Source: Potentilla sterilis (Eukaryota > Streptophyta > Magnoliopsida > Rosales > Rosaceae). From it: a DNA stretch of 64,000 bases. Shown here piece by piece: positions 1 through 11,672 of this stretch. Under the pieces are notes generated by a model. That model had not been told where the DNA came from and did no database searches. It worked only from the letters and a program-made list of their open reading frames with translations. How positions within the stretch are numbered: position 1 is the first letter of the stretch; each line of letters opens with the position of its first letter. The DNA is taken from positions 14,136,560-14,200,559 of the forward strand of contig OY821761.1 of the NCBI GenBank assembly GCA_963682095.1, in the 5' to 3' direction. The translations under genes and the position numbers were made by a program.

Positions 1-781
1 ACTTGTTCTGATAAATTTACACAATGGACTTAAGGGGTTTCATGAGTTGAATTGCCTGAATCTTACCTTGCTTTGTGTACTAAATTTCTCTTTGTACTGC
101 TGAAGAGGTCTTTGATATCCAGTGCCCCAGTGACGTTGGTGTCAAACTGAGGTTCCTCTGGTAGTAATTGCTTAAATTTTGTATATTTTTGGGTACATTT
201 TTTAAACTTTCATCATCCACTATTGTTTATTTTTGAAAATAGCAGAACCTCTCTCTCAAGTAAACCCAGGCATGAGTTTATGCTTGTTTATTTCTATATC
301 TGGAATTAATTGCTATCTTTATGTTTATTTCTCCTGGGAAGCAGTAGTGAGTTACTATACTTGATGAACTATTCTTTTTTTTTTTGGGTAATTTGCTCAA
401 TCTCGTAAGTTTAAGGAGCCAACTATGAACTATTCAGGCTGCAACTAGAAGCATATTTTCACCCAGTGATAAGCTGCCAACAGTTGTCTACCTCTTTATT
501 TTGTTCATTTGTGGTCACCTTTTGGAAAGTGCTATTTGATTAAATGTAGTTGCTTAGATATCCTTTTTTTTTCATGGGTGTTTGTTATCGTTTTTAGTTA
601 AATGAGCCAACAATGAACTGTTTAGGCTAAAATTAATAGCATATTTGCACTCATTCATAAGCTGCCAACAGCATTTGGGTTGTGCAATTGGGATTTGAAG
701 CTATGTGCATAACATGATTGTATTCTCAGTATAGTGTTCTTTCTCGGCCAGTAATAATAATCTAAAATCCTTTTGGGGCAG
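1..781 (+). other. Intron of the Pumilio gene
   Basis: No exon with PUF-repeat coding sequence is visible here, and the acceptor (GGGGCAG) at 781 opens the first visible exon. A stretch of about 70 bp is loosely duplicated: 418-487 and 603-672 share AGCCAACTATGAACT-like and AAGCTGCCAACAG blocks. Long T runs occur at 375-385 and 565-572. Confidence 0.6.
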
Positions 782-2849
782 GCACTTGACGTTATTGAGC
801 TCGAACAGAAAGCAAGGCTTGTACATGAGTTGGATGGACATGTTATGAGATGCGTTCGTGACCAAAATGGAAACCATGTCATACAAAAGTGTATTGAAAG
901 CATCCCAACAGAAAAGATTGCGTTTATAATTTCTGCTTTCCATGGTCAAGTTGCAACACTTTCAATGCATCCTTATGGTTGCCGTGTTATACAGGTATTA
1001 TTAAACTTGAGGGGTTTAAATAATTCTCTTCCTCGGTTACCGTGCAAAAAGTTGAACTTGTTTTCTGATTTTGTTTCATTGTAGAGAGTTCTGGAACATT
1101 GTACAAATGAGCTGCAATGCCAGTTTATAGTTGATGAGATTTTGGAGTCCGTGCGTGCTCTTGCTCAGGACCAGTATGGCAATTATGTCTCGCAGGTTGG
1201 TATTGGGTTATTGTGATTCCTATTGTATGACTCTAGAGTCTCTCTTTCAGTTGAAAAATGTAATCAAGTCTGCATAATGGAAACTCAGTCAACAGTGGTA
1301 ATTTCTTACTAATTACTATTTGGCATATTCATGTGGAGGTTCCATTTCAATAAAATGGCTGTAAAGCCATCACACATTTATTCTCAGGTGTGTCTTGTCC
1401 ACTATATTTTCACGAGCTTTCACTGCTTCGCAACATATACTGTGTAGCTGCGTCTGAGTCTAATTAAGAAATTCTTCGGCAGATTTGTAATACATATACT
1501 CATTCACATCTTTATATGCACCTATCTATAGATGCATACATATTTGTGGGAATATGGCGTATATTATATGCATAGAGGCATAGATATATGTGGAAAGAGG
1601 GCGGTAGACACTATTAAAGATGTGAGATATTCATTGTCCTATATCTGTAACATTTTGTCGCGTCTAAATTACTGGGATGCGAGATATTACATATATGCAT
1701 GTTTTTATTTGGTGATTGAATTATATAAATTATTTCAATGGTTGGCAGCATGTATTGGAGAGGGGAAAAGCTCATGAAAGAAGCCGAATTATTAGCAAGT
1801 TGTCGGGTCATATTGTACAGCTGAGCCAGCACAAGTTTGCATCCAATGTTGTTGAGAAATGTTTGGAGTATGGTGATGCTGCAGAACGAGAACTTTTGAT
1901 TACGGAGATTGTTGGCCCTAATGATGGAAATGATAACTTATTGGTAAGAAGTCTTGACTGATCTACAGTCCTGGATATAATTTTTATTTACATTTATTGA
2001 ACCACAGTAAACTTGTAATTCAAATGACCTTGGAGCCCCATTCGTTACTCATAATGACTTGATGCAATTGTGCCTGATAATATTTATTATGTGTTTTTGT
2101 GTTAACGTGAAATAATGAAACCTTATCCTTGAGTTTGCAGTTTTTGATGGCAGCATAAGTGCTGTTATGTACATAGTTGCTGACATTTGATCCTTCGTCA
2201 TGCTTTTGAAGCTCCCATTCTACTGCGTAACCACCATGTTTTATTTCTGTTGTAGATCATGATGAAGGACCAATTTGCTAATTATGTGGTTCAGAAGAGT
2301 CTTGAAATCTGTACAGACAGTGAACGGACAATATTAATTAATCGCATAAGGGCTCATACTCATGCATTGAAGAAATATACTTACGGGAAACACATTGTTG
2401 CCCGGTTTGAGCAGCTATTTGGAGAAGGTGAGTATTCTTAAATTTTATATCACTCATGGTGTGTGATAAATATGGCATCAACTTTTAACTATGAAGTGGC
2501 AGTGAACTTCTAAACAATGTATGAAGTAGCCTCAGCCGTCAGCTACATCTGTTTTTTTTTTTTTCCTTCTTTTTTTTCTTAAATTTTCTTTAAGTTGAGC
2601 TTCATGGACCGGTAAAGTACTAAATACTTTAAATCTGGGTCCAAGATAATGTGTTTGGCTTGCTAGTAAAGTTATAATTATAGCATAATTATATAGCGTT
2701 TTTCAATCAACTATTTGTATCATATAGGAGGAAATACATTAATGAAACTGCAAGAATTAGGGAAATTACTTTGGAGTCCCCTAGTCTTATATGATTTCAA
2801 TGATCATAAAGTTTGTTTCATGCCTATAGAAAATCAATCAGGATCCTGA
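782..2849 (+). CDS. Pumilio (PUF) RNA-binding protein, 3' exons only
   Basis: This is the C-terminal part of a PUF-family post-transcriptional regulator, which binds UGUA-containing 3' UTRs in the cytoplasm. Five exons join in frame: 782-994, 1085-1195, 1749-1943, 2256-2427 and 2830-2849, giving 236 codons and a TGA stop at 2847-2849. All junctions are GT-AG. The visible repeats carry the recognition triplets NGNHVIQ (N-H-Q), GCRVIQ (C-R-Q), GNYVSQ (N-Y-Q), ASNVVEK (S-N-E) and ANYVVQ (N-Y-Q), which are repeats 4 to 8 of the usual eight. By the known PUF code these read U, A, U, G, U, so the protein should bind 5'-UGUAU. The sequence after the last repeat is short and ends in ENQSGS. The N-terminus and repeats 1-3 must lie left of the window, because 1-781 looks like intron. 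The sixth repeat has S where V is usual (NYVSQ). Family assignment is certain; which paralogue is not. Confidence 0.93.
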
Positions 2850-3952
2850 AGCTGAGAAGTAAACCCAAGAATTTCAGTTCAGTTCATCTGTGTTCGGTGT
2901 CCTCGGCAATTGGAGATAATATCACCTGATTGATTACTGAGTCATCCTATTCATGGTAGCTGCTACTTGGCCAGGCTGCTTCAGTATACCTAAGTTCTCA
3001 CATGCTTCAAGTGTTGATGGTTGTAAGTTGGTAAATATATGGTTATTGTAAAGAAATACATAGGATGATTTGTTTGCAATCCAACTTCAGTGGTAGCATT
3101 TGTGGTAATGTTGATCTCTAAACAAATCAATGAAATCAGTTCTAGATGATATGTCTCATGGAGGTTCTCATCTAAAGTATGAGGAAGAAGTGAAACCCTT
3201 AAATTCTTTTTAAAATAAAGTAACAAATATAAAAATTCTAAAGCAAAGGCAAGCAACAAGTGCAAATAGTAATCAGTCCTAATCATACTTGGGGGATCTG
3301 GGTGTTTTAGGGGTTTTCTGTTGTAATTTGTTATTTCCAGTTGGAAAAAAATCAGTCGTAATCATATCAAAAGTCCACAGCGCTGGTGACAGATCACTTG
3401 GACTACGACACTCTTGCAAACAGGAATTTAGAGGACAATGAGTCTTTTGAATAAAATCGAAATGTCTGGACTGAAACCAACATTGGAAGTGAAAGCAGAA
3501 TTTTTTAATTTTGCTGTCCGTATCAAATCTCATAAATTACTCGGCTCACTTTTTACGTGAAAAATGCAGCACATCCTTCTCAGAAATGTCTCATTATTCT
3601 CATCGAATACTTTTATCTCTAGTATATTTTATGGTATGGATTCAAATTGTAACATACTGCTGGAGTACAGACATGCAAAGATGCAAAGATGCAAAGATCT
3701 TGAGATGCTTTTAACTGAGCATCCCATGATCTCATAGAAAATACATCGGAAGTTCGGAACAGAACACAACACTTCAGTAAATAGTCTGAGGTTAGCAACC
3801 ACCAGATTAAGACAGGACTGCTTACAGAAGCTCTCTCAACAGGACTGCTTGTACAAACTTTAAACTGTAGGTATTCGAAACCAATACTCCAACAGTGACA
3901 AGGCTGCTAAACCTGTAACTTCCAACTGAAACCATTGAGGCCTGGTGCCAGA
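2850..3952. other. Convergent intergenic region between Pumilio and RID2
   Basis: This 1.1-kb stretch separates two genes whose 3' ends face each other, so it should hold both 3' UTRs and their polyadenylation sites. I see no coding sequence. ATGCAAAG is repeated in tandem near 3674-3697. Confidence 0.6.
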
Positions 3953-6239
3953 TCAAAAGCGAGCCTTTCGTTTCCGACCAGTGTACCTTGTGTCTGGTGG
4001 AACAACATTCCCTTTTCTTCTCATCTGGTCCTTCTTCTTCAGTAACCAATTTCTCCCCTTACCTTTCTTTGTTGTTCTCTGCTTTTTCCTTGGCCTGTGC
4101 CTGTCTGAAATGGAAACCTGCTCGACAAAAAATAATATCACTTTAATAATTTATGAAGAAATGAATTATTATGGTTTAGCCTTTAAAATTATGTGAGCCC
4201 TGTCGAACAATTTGTGTTAACTCAGAAAATCAAAAGGTAGTAATACAAACTTACCGTCTGATTTTCTTCATCTGCACTACTATCTTCATCAAAGGAACTA
4301 TCTCCATCCTCACTTTTACCCTCAGGAACCGATGTGTTGACAGATGGCGGACCACATGTGAGGACTAGGTATTCTTTTCTTTTCTTGGAACTGTAACAAA
4401 ATAGACAGGTTAATGGCGTACAAAATAGATTCAGTAGGAAATGGTTCTAGAATGAGTTTCAGGTGTGTCAATTTCCAAGACATTTCAACTGACTATTCAT
4501 AGAATTTATGTTCGGTTTATACAATGTCAAGAAGATCACTGATGCGATTATTATTGTTTGATGTAGAAATGAACACCAGCCGGTATAACTTTTCATACTT
4601 TCACTTATTTTGAGAATTCCAAATTCCATGCCCTATCATGAGAACTAGGGACCGTTCTTACAGAAAAACTTGACTAATTGCAATTACAGCATACCATAAG
4701 TGCTTGTTTAGGAACATGTCATAAAAAAAAAAACAGACAGAGATAGTCAATGACGTATAGTTTCCAACTTTCCATGCTGCACAGAAGTCTGAAGTTCATG
4801 CTTATATGTAACTGTGTTGTTTAGATCTTTTCAAGTATTGGAAGCGTCTGGGTGAAAGCTATTGCAGAAACTGTTCATAATCAAGGAGCAGTAAAAAAGC
4901 TTTTGTTGTTCATAAATGGGATCATGCATGACCAAATAACCAAGTGATGAGAGCAATTTAATATCCACTTTTGTCTATGGAGCCAAGCTCTCATTTGTTG
5001 CGTACCTGTTGGGATAATCAACAACGATACCACCAGAAAATCCAGCACGCATTGCAGAACTCACGATCAATTCCCGCTGGTCAAGATTTTCTGGATACAT
5101 TTGAAATGCAGCTTTCGCTCCCCTAGCTAAACATCTATACAATGACCCAAAAAAAGCCCTGCAAAAATTTAGAGCCAAAATTCAAAAGTTCAGCCTGGCT
5201 AAATTTAGTAAAAGAACAAGTAGGTCCCAGCAAGTAATTAATTACATTCCAAGGATACCTATAATTGATAAGTACTTGATAAACCAAAAAAACAAAAGCA
5301 ACAGAACATACTTCAATCTTAATCGTGGATTATGTGAGGATTTGTCAGCATTGCACAACCACTGCATTGCCAAAACATTAATAAAATCAGGCTCTGATTC
5401 CAGTTGCATGAAGTTATTAATAATCAATACAATGATAAAGTAAATCCTCTAAATTCCTGGCAAGGCACACATGCTAACACAGAGATCATCGAATAGAAGA
5501 ACCTGGCTAAAACATTCCCTCCTAATAATTATCAAAACTGGTAACAGAGATCAAAAGTAACCTGAACAGCTGAAATACTTATGGCACCATCAATAACCCC
5601 CGAGCGAAGTCCTAATCCCTGAAACAAAATCAAAACACAAATTAACTCCGGGCTTTTATTAAAAACATAATTTCGGGTTGAATCACAATGCCATCTCTTT
5701 TCTTTACTAATTCGCGCACGATTAACCCAAAAGCAGCAAAACCATCAGCCAAACAGGCTCCAGAGTCCAAATGACATTATGTTCTAGGTGTTTCGCCTAT
5801 GTAAAATGACAATGAAGCTTACCTGGCCCATGTCCCCAAGCAAAAGGTCACCCTTAACCTCATTTTCCAGTGCCACATCTACAATTGTAGAGCACAAACC
5901 ATGAAAATAAAAAACCAAAAGCCTCAATTATAATCGAAATTCACAGAAAAATCAGAAACCCAAAAAAAAAACCTTGGACATACCAAGCATGGATTGGGAA
6001 ATATCTAAACCAATCCAGTGATGCCCATTATCAGACAAGGTCTCACCGCTAAGCCCAGAGCCACAACCGATGTCAAGGAGCAACCTAGTGACGTCATCTT
6101 GGGGCAGAGCGAGAAGCTCGAGGGCGCGGTCGGAAAGCTCGGACTGAATCTCCATGATTCGGGAGTTGCGAGTGTACTTACGAGCTTCGTCGTCATTGTA
6201 GAATATCTCCGGCGGGTTTTGCAGCTCCGGCCGAGACAT
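3953..6239 (-). CDS. RID2: 18S rRNA (guanine-N7)-methyltransferase, RID2/BUD23 family
   Basis: This is a nuclear/nucleolar SAM-dependent methyltransferase that makes N7-methylguanosine in 18S rRNA during small-subunit maturation; Arabidopsis RID2 is the named plant orthologue. Seven exons join in frame: 6239-5984, 5878-5823, 5618-5562, 5361-5312, 5158-5006, 4390-4255 and 4117-3953, totalling 873 nt (290 aa). The N-terminus starts MSRPELQNPPEIFYNDDEA. SAM motif I (LLLDIGCGSG) lies at about residues 53-62. The middle exons encode the rest of the Rossmann fold and the PENLDQRELI stretch typical of the family. The last exon is very basic (RKKQR, KKGKGR, RKRKARF at the end), as expected for the C-terminal nuclear signal region. 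Length matches the family (about 280-290 aa). A telo-box lies about 50 bp upstream of the ATG. The ribosomal P3 gene lies upstream on the same strand. Confidence 0.95.
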
Positions 6240-6290
6240 GTTGTTTTGGTTTCTCTTCGTCTTTCTCAAACGCAGAGAAAGAAATAGCTT

Positions 6291-6299
6291 AAACCCTAG
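6291..6299. promoter_or_regulatory. Telo-box upstream of RID2
   Basis: AAACCCTAG begins 52 bp upstream of the RID2 start codon. Telo-boxes of this form are known to be enriched in promoters and 5' UTRs of plant ribosomal-protein and ribosome-biogenesis genes. Position and sequence are seen; function is inferred. Confidence 0.55.
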
Positions 6300-7296
6300 C
6301 GCAGTAAAACCTATATTCACTTTGTGAAAATTGAAAACTCACTCTCTCTCTGTGTTAACGGCGCGTTCCGAACACGCGCGTTAACAGAAATCTGTCAACC
6401 AAAAGAGAAAATACTGTAACGTCCAAGGTAAGTAATTCTAGATTTCTACCTTTTCTGGTAGCCCCTATGAAGATCTATAAGAATTGGGTTGTAACAGATG
6501 AACTTGGAATTCCAGGTTGTGATGGCTCGATTTTGATTAAGGGCTCATTCGGATGCAAAGGCACAGGGGCTGTGTGTCCTGGACTAGTTTCATCTGTTGA
6601 TATGCTACTTGCCTTGTTTTCTCCTTCCAAGTGTAAATTCGAATTACATAATACTATTAAATTCGAATTACAGCATCCGGTGAAAAGGCAACAGGAACAG
6701 TCACACAAAAAGTTTTAACAGCAGGAAAAGGCAACAATCATCCAACTCTGAATTCTAGGGCTAGTCACAAAATGTTAAGATAAACAGCAGGAGAAACAAT
6801 ATGAACTGCTAAGATAAACTATGACTATGCTGTTCTTGTCTAGTACACCGTTTTGGATTACAGGGCTAATGGCACAAATTGTTTTAACAGTAGGAGCAAC
6901 AACATGAACTGCTAAGATAAACCACAATGTTTAAATGCTGTTCTTGTCTAGTACACCATTTTGGATTACAGGGCTAATAGCACAAATTTTACAAGCAGGA
7001 GCAAAGATGTGTTTAGTTTAAGATGAAGCAGAACTAGGGGATCACAGTAAAAGCTATAAATAAAACAACAATAAAAACTTGAGAAAAACAGAAAAGGTAA
7101 CAACACTTTTCAATACCGTAATAGTGCAACAAATTGTCTAACAAAAGATCTAGAACAAAAAAAACTCGTCATGTCTCATTCTCTCATCGAAACAATTCAC
7201 AATGATCCAACAGTTGGTGCAAATTGAAAAGCGAGACTAGATAAACTAAGACATATTATATGACTTGACAGCAACTGAGTTACTTCGACTAGAGAC
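6300..7296. repeat. Intergenic region with a 105-bp tandem duplication
   Basis: No gene is seen between RID2 and the P3 gene. A unit of about 105 bp is present twice head to tail, at about 6786-6889 and 6890-6995. Both copies contain ATGAACTGCTAAGATAAAC, TGCTGTTCTTGTCTAGTACA and TTTTGGATTACAGGGCTAAT. The part closest to 7297 should include the P3 3' UTR. An AAATTCGAATTACA motif is repeated at about 6636 and 6659. Confidence 0.6.
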
Positions 7297-8173
7297 TTAA
7301 TCAAAGAGAGAGAATCCCATGTCATCATCACTCTCCTCCTTCTCTTCCTTCTTCTCCTCAGCTGCAGGAGCCTCGGCAGCTGCTGCTGCACCACCTGCTG
7401 GAGCTGCTGAGGCAGCACCTCCAACGAAGGCACCACCACCACCACCACCAATGATCACCTGCAGCAACAATGAACAGAGTTAAAAATTCCACCCCACTCC
7501 CATACTAATCACAAATACAGAGTTTCAATATATTGAAGACAGTTCGCAGCTGCCGTCAAAAGACACATCCAAATACATCTAATAGTTAATTCTAATAGTT
7601 CCGAAAATTAACTAGCATCAAAAGTCATACACAAGATAAGATTACTCAACGAATTCTACAATGATTTGAGTTTAGGAACTAAACCAAATTTACAACTACA
7701 ATCAAATCAAAGGAGGAGGTTATTTCAATGTGAATCAAACATAAAATCGTCAATATTCCTTAGTGCCAGATTCGATCACTATTTTAAATCAAATATCAAC
7801 GAGGAACAAAAGGAAAACAAATCTAAGAATTCTAGTAGTGAACTATAATCTAGCCTATTTCAATATACGATTCAAGCATTATAATTGTAAAACCAGATCA
7901 GCGAAAACCAAACGAAAACATAAAAGATTTTACAGATCGAAGGTAATCAAAGTTGGATTGGAATAGAACAAGGACCTGGAAGACAGCGGAGGAAGGAGTG
8001 ACGGGAGAGTAGGAGCTCTGAACGCCACCGGAGCTGTCAGAAGAGAGAGCGGCTTGAACGAGCTTCCTCTGGAGCTCGTAAGATGAAGGAGCACAGGCCT
8101 CAAGTTCGCCCTCGTATTGCTTCGCGCTCCATTCACCTCCTGAGCTCTTGACGACGAAGGTGAAAACTCCCAT
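7297..8173 (-). CDS. RPP3: 60S acidic ribosomal protein P3
   Basis: P3 is the plant-specific acidic P-protein of the large-subunit lateral stalk, which recruits and activates translation GTPases. Two exons, 8173-7976 and 7458-7297, join with GT-AG borders to give 119 aa, the normal P3 length. The start MGVFTFVVKSSGGEWSAKQ is diagnostic for P3. The middle is a Gly/Ala-rich hinge (GGGGGG, AAAAAAEAPAAEE). The end is the conserved acidic tail (EESDDDMGFSLFD) found on all stalk P-proteins. The ATG is chosen because it gives the canonical P3 N-terminus. A TATA box and a telo-box lie just upstream. The single intron is 517 bp. Confidence 0.97.
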
Positions 8174-8255
8174 GGCCAAATTCTTAGAGAGCTGATGATA
8201 TTCAGTCTGGGAAAAATATGGAGACGGACTCGGCTTCGCTCTCTGCTGTGTTCGT

Positions 8256-8281
8256 CTTTTTATATAGGGCAAAAACCCTAG
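8256..8281 (-). promoter_or_regulatory. TATA box and telo-box of the P3 promoter
   Basis: On the minus strand, TAGGGTTTTTGCCC is followed by TATATAAAAAG, about 85-110 bp upstream of the ATG. TATATAAAA is a strong plant TATA box. TAGGGTTT is the complement of the telo-box typical of ribosomal-protein promoters. Transcription should start about 30 bp downstream, near 8230 (inference). Confidence 0.6.
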
Positions 8282-8461
8282 CCTTTCATTGATTAAAAGT
8301 CGCATTTGCCCCCATATTCTCCCCTTAATTTCTCTATTCGCGACTTGCTCACCTGGTTGAATAAGGAAATTATTTTTTTAGTTTTTTTTTTTTTTCATTT
8401 TTTATGAATTGAATCAGTCACAATAAAAAAATGTTAGCTTGTATTATAAATCCGACAATTT

Positions 8462-8668
8462 CTTAGTTTGGTATTGAGGTGAAAATACTCAAATATTGAA
8501 AAACTGAGTTACAAATAAGCAACGGCAGAGACTTGCTTTTTAAAATCGTGGTTTTTTCAACAAAATTTAAAAATAAGCACCTCATAAAAAACTTACCAAA
8601 CACATAATCAACTCATAATGATGATTATAAGTGCTTATTTCCCCAAAAACTCAATACCAAACTAAGTC
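8462..8668. mobile_element. Small MITE-like element with TTAGTTTGGTATTGAG ends
   Basis: TTAGTTTGGTATTGAG near 8463 is matched in inverted orientation by CTCAATACCAAACTAAG near 8652-8668, with about 200 bp of AT-rich noncoding DNA between. This is the size and shape of a MITE. I could not find a convincing target-site duplication, so the superfamily is left open. Confidence 0.5.
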
Positions 8669-11600
8669 TAAATCTAAAGTGGGGCTTCGTTTTTAACAAA
8701 ATCACCTTTTATTTGGATTCTTAGATTTTGTAATGTTTGGTAAATTGAAAAAGAAAACACTTTTTTGAATGTTTGGTAAATTACAGGTTACTGGAATCAG
8801 AGGCCTGGTGTGGTTGCACCACTTAAACCGCCCCTGCTTGGTATATGCAAACTTGTGAAGAAAGCTCTGGGTGGTTTCAATCCAGTTAAAAATTTGAGTA
8901 CAAGATTTCAGTTTTATCAAGCCAGACAGAGTATTCCTTTGTGATATTACAACCAGATGCCTAAGAAAGAGTTCTGTTTCTTTTGACCTTATGATTCTCT
9001 TGCAACAAACACACAGAAAAGAAAACTAAATTTTTGTTGTAGTTTTGGATTGAAGCATATAAAGAAGTGTAAATTCCTCCTATGATACCTCATGTATGCC
9101 TAATTGGACACTTTGGTACCTACAGTTTCAAAGAGGACAGTTTGGTACCTGAAGCTAGATTTTGTGAGATATTTTGGTATTTTTTTTTTTTTTTTTGGTT
9201 ACAAAAGGGACCTAAAAGGCCCAAACAAAAGGAAGCATCAAACTAAATGCTGGAGCCGACACCAGATCTTCTAGCACGAGACATAGCACAAAGATCATCA
9301 AGGAAGGCTTGGCTGGCATGAACAGGAGGGTCCTCAAAAGTGATCAAACCAAGGTTGTGATTGATGCTGCATTTGGCTAGAGAGTCAGCTGTCATGTTAG
9401 ACTCCCTAAAGATGTGCAGAAGCTTAGCATCCTCCATTTTGGACATAATGTGCTTACATCCATCCAAAAGAGATCCTAAGGGATGCAAGGACAGATTAGG
9501 GCTCTGTAAGAGGTGCACCATGATTGCAGAGTCAGATTCAATCTTAAGTTTGCTAATGTTCAGCTTGCTAGCAAGTTTGAGACCATAATAAAGCCCCCAA
9601 GCCTCGGCATCCAGGATAGAACCAACCCCCAAATTGATTTGGAAACCAAAAAACCAGCAACTAGAATGGTCTCTAATGACTCCACCAGCTCCAATCTTTC
9701 CAGAGTTTGAGGCCCTGGTTCCATCAATGTTCAACTTGTAAAAATTCAGAGGAGGCTTTTTCCAGGAAAGCATTGAATAGCTATACAAAGAAGTGTTCTT
9801 ATTCTTGGCTTGAACATTTTTCCACTCTAAAACATAATCCCAGATGAGTTTATCAAAACAGATAGGCATAGTGAAAGAAGGCTCAAAGACATGCTTGCTT
9901 CTCCATTTCCAGATAAACCAACAGATGAAAATGAACAGATTGCACCACTTAATATTTTTACCAATAACAACATGGCAATGAAGCTGAGCTAAGAACCAAC
10001 CATCCCAATCAAGAGAAAAAGAATTCAAGATATTACCAGGCTTTGTAAAGGCAGTTCAGATTCTAGCAGAATTAGGACAATCTCTGAAAAGATGCAGAAG
10101 AGATTCATCAGCAGAATGGCACAAAGGACATGAAGCATCAGAAGAGAATCCTCTAGTAACTCGCTGCACATTCGTAAGAATCTTTTTGTGAGCAACAATC
10201 CAAAGGAAAGTTTTCAGCTTAGGAGGGACATCAAACCTCCAAATGGCTTTCCACTGAGCATTTCTAAGATTAGAAAACTCAAATAAGGAATTATAGGCAG
10301 ACTTAACAGAAAAACAGCCATTAGAAGTGGCTCCCCAAATCAAGGAGTCATGATTACTATCTTCAAAACCAGTAGGAACATTAATAATCTGATTAACAAT
10401 ATCAGTAGGCAGCACAGAGAGAAGTCGGGGGATATCCCAACCATCATTATTCCAAAAATCACTAACAGAGGCATTAGCATTGGTAGTAGCAGAGGGCAAA
10501 GCAACATTAATCAAAGGTTCAGAGGAAAGCCAATGATCATACCAGAACTTGATACTTTTGCCATTTCCAACTCTCCATTTTAAGTTCTTCTTAACAAGCT
10601 CAGAACCATGCATGACTCCTCTCCAAACATGGGAGCAATCAGGAGGAGGTTTAAAATTATCAGCAAAAAGACTACTATTTTTTAGGTACTTTTCATCAAA
10701 CATCGAAACCCAAAGGCCTTTATCTTTTTGAAACATCCTCCAGCTGACTTTGGCTAGCATAGCTTGATTCATGTCTGCAGATTTCTTGATTCCTAAGCCA
10801 CCCAGTTGCTTAGGCAAACTGACAGTGTCCCAATTAATTAAATGCACTTTCCTCTTCAAATTAGTATCACCCCAAATAAAATCCCTATTAAGTTTATCAA
10901 GTCTGTCACATAAACTTACAGGAAATTTAGCAGTTTGCATAGCATAGTTAGGAATGGAGGAAGTGACAGACTGAACAAGAGTGAGTCTACCTGCCATACT
11001 TAGAACCTTACTCTTCCAACTAGCAAGTCTGCATTGAACTTTATCCACAATTGCATCATAGGTATGTTTGTTCACCCTTGAGTGGATTAGAGGCATTCCC
11101 AAATACTTCCCAAGATCAAGGGTGAGAGGAGAACCACAAGTGTTGCTGATAGAAGAGGCTAATTGCTTACCAGTATTTGGGGAGCAATAAATCAGAGATT
11201 TTTCATAGCTAACAGTCTGGCCAGAAAGAGAGCAAAAGGTATCAAGGCAATGTTTCAAAATGAAGGCTTGATGGGGAGTGGCTTCAGCAAAGAGCATTAA
11301 ATCATCAGTAAAAAATAAGTGAGAAATTCGAGGTCCTGATTGGGAGACTCTAACTGGACTCCAATGACCTTCATCCACAGCAGATTGAATAAGGTGGGAA
11401 AGCTTTTCCATACACAAAACAAAGATATACGGAGATAAGGGATCACCCTGTCTAATGCCTCTTTTAGCCTGAAAGGAATTTGTGAGCTCTCCATTGAAAC
11501 AGATTTGAAAGCTGGTAGAAGAGATGCACTGCATAATCAGCTTTACCAAAGCACGAGGAAATCTAGTTTCATAGAGAACCATTTCAATGAAACTCCAACT

Positions 11601-11672
11601 CAATCTATCATATGCTTTGGAAAGATCAATTTTCCAAGCAAAATAACCCAGCTTACCAGCAGATTTTTTAAA

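Noticed and set aside
3945..4196. Open frame on the plus strand across the end of RID2
   Set aside because: It is the complement of the last RID2 exon and its flank. The minus strand has the conserved protein and splice sites.
6467..6718. 83-codon frame near RID2, MKIYKNWVVTDELG...
   Set aside because: No similarity that I recognise, no conserved neighbours and equal openness on the other strand.
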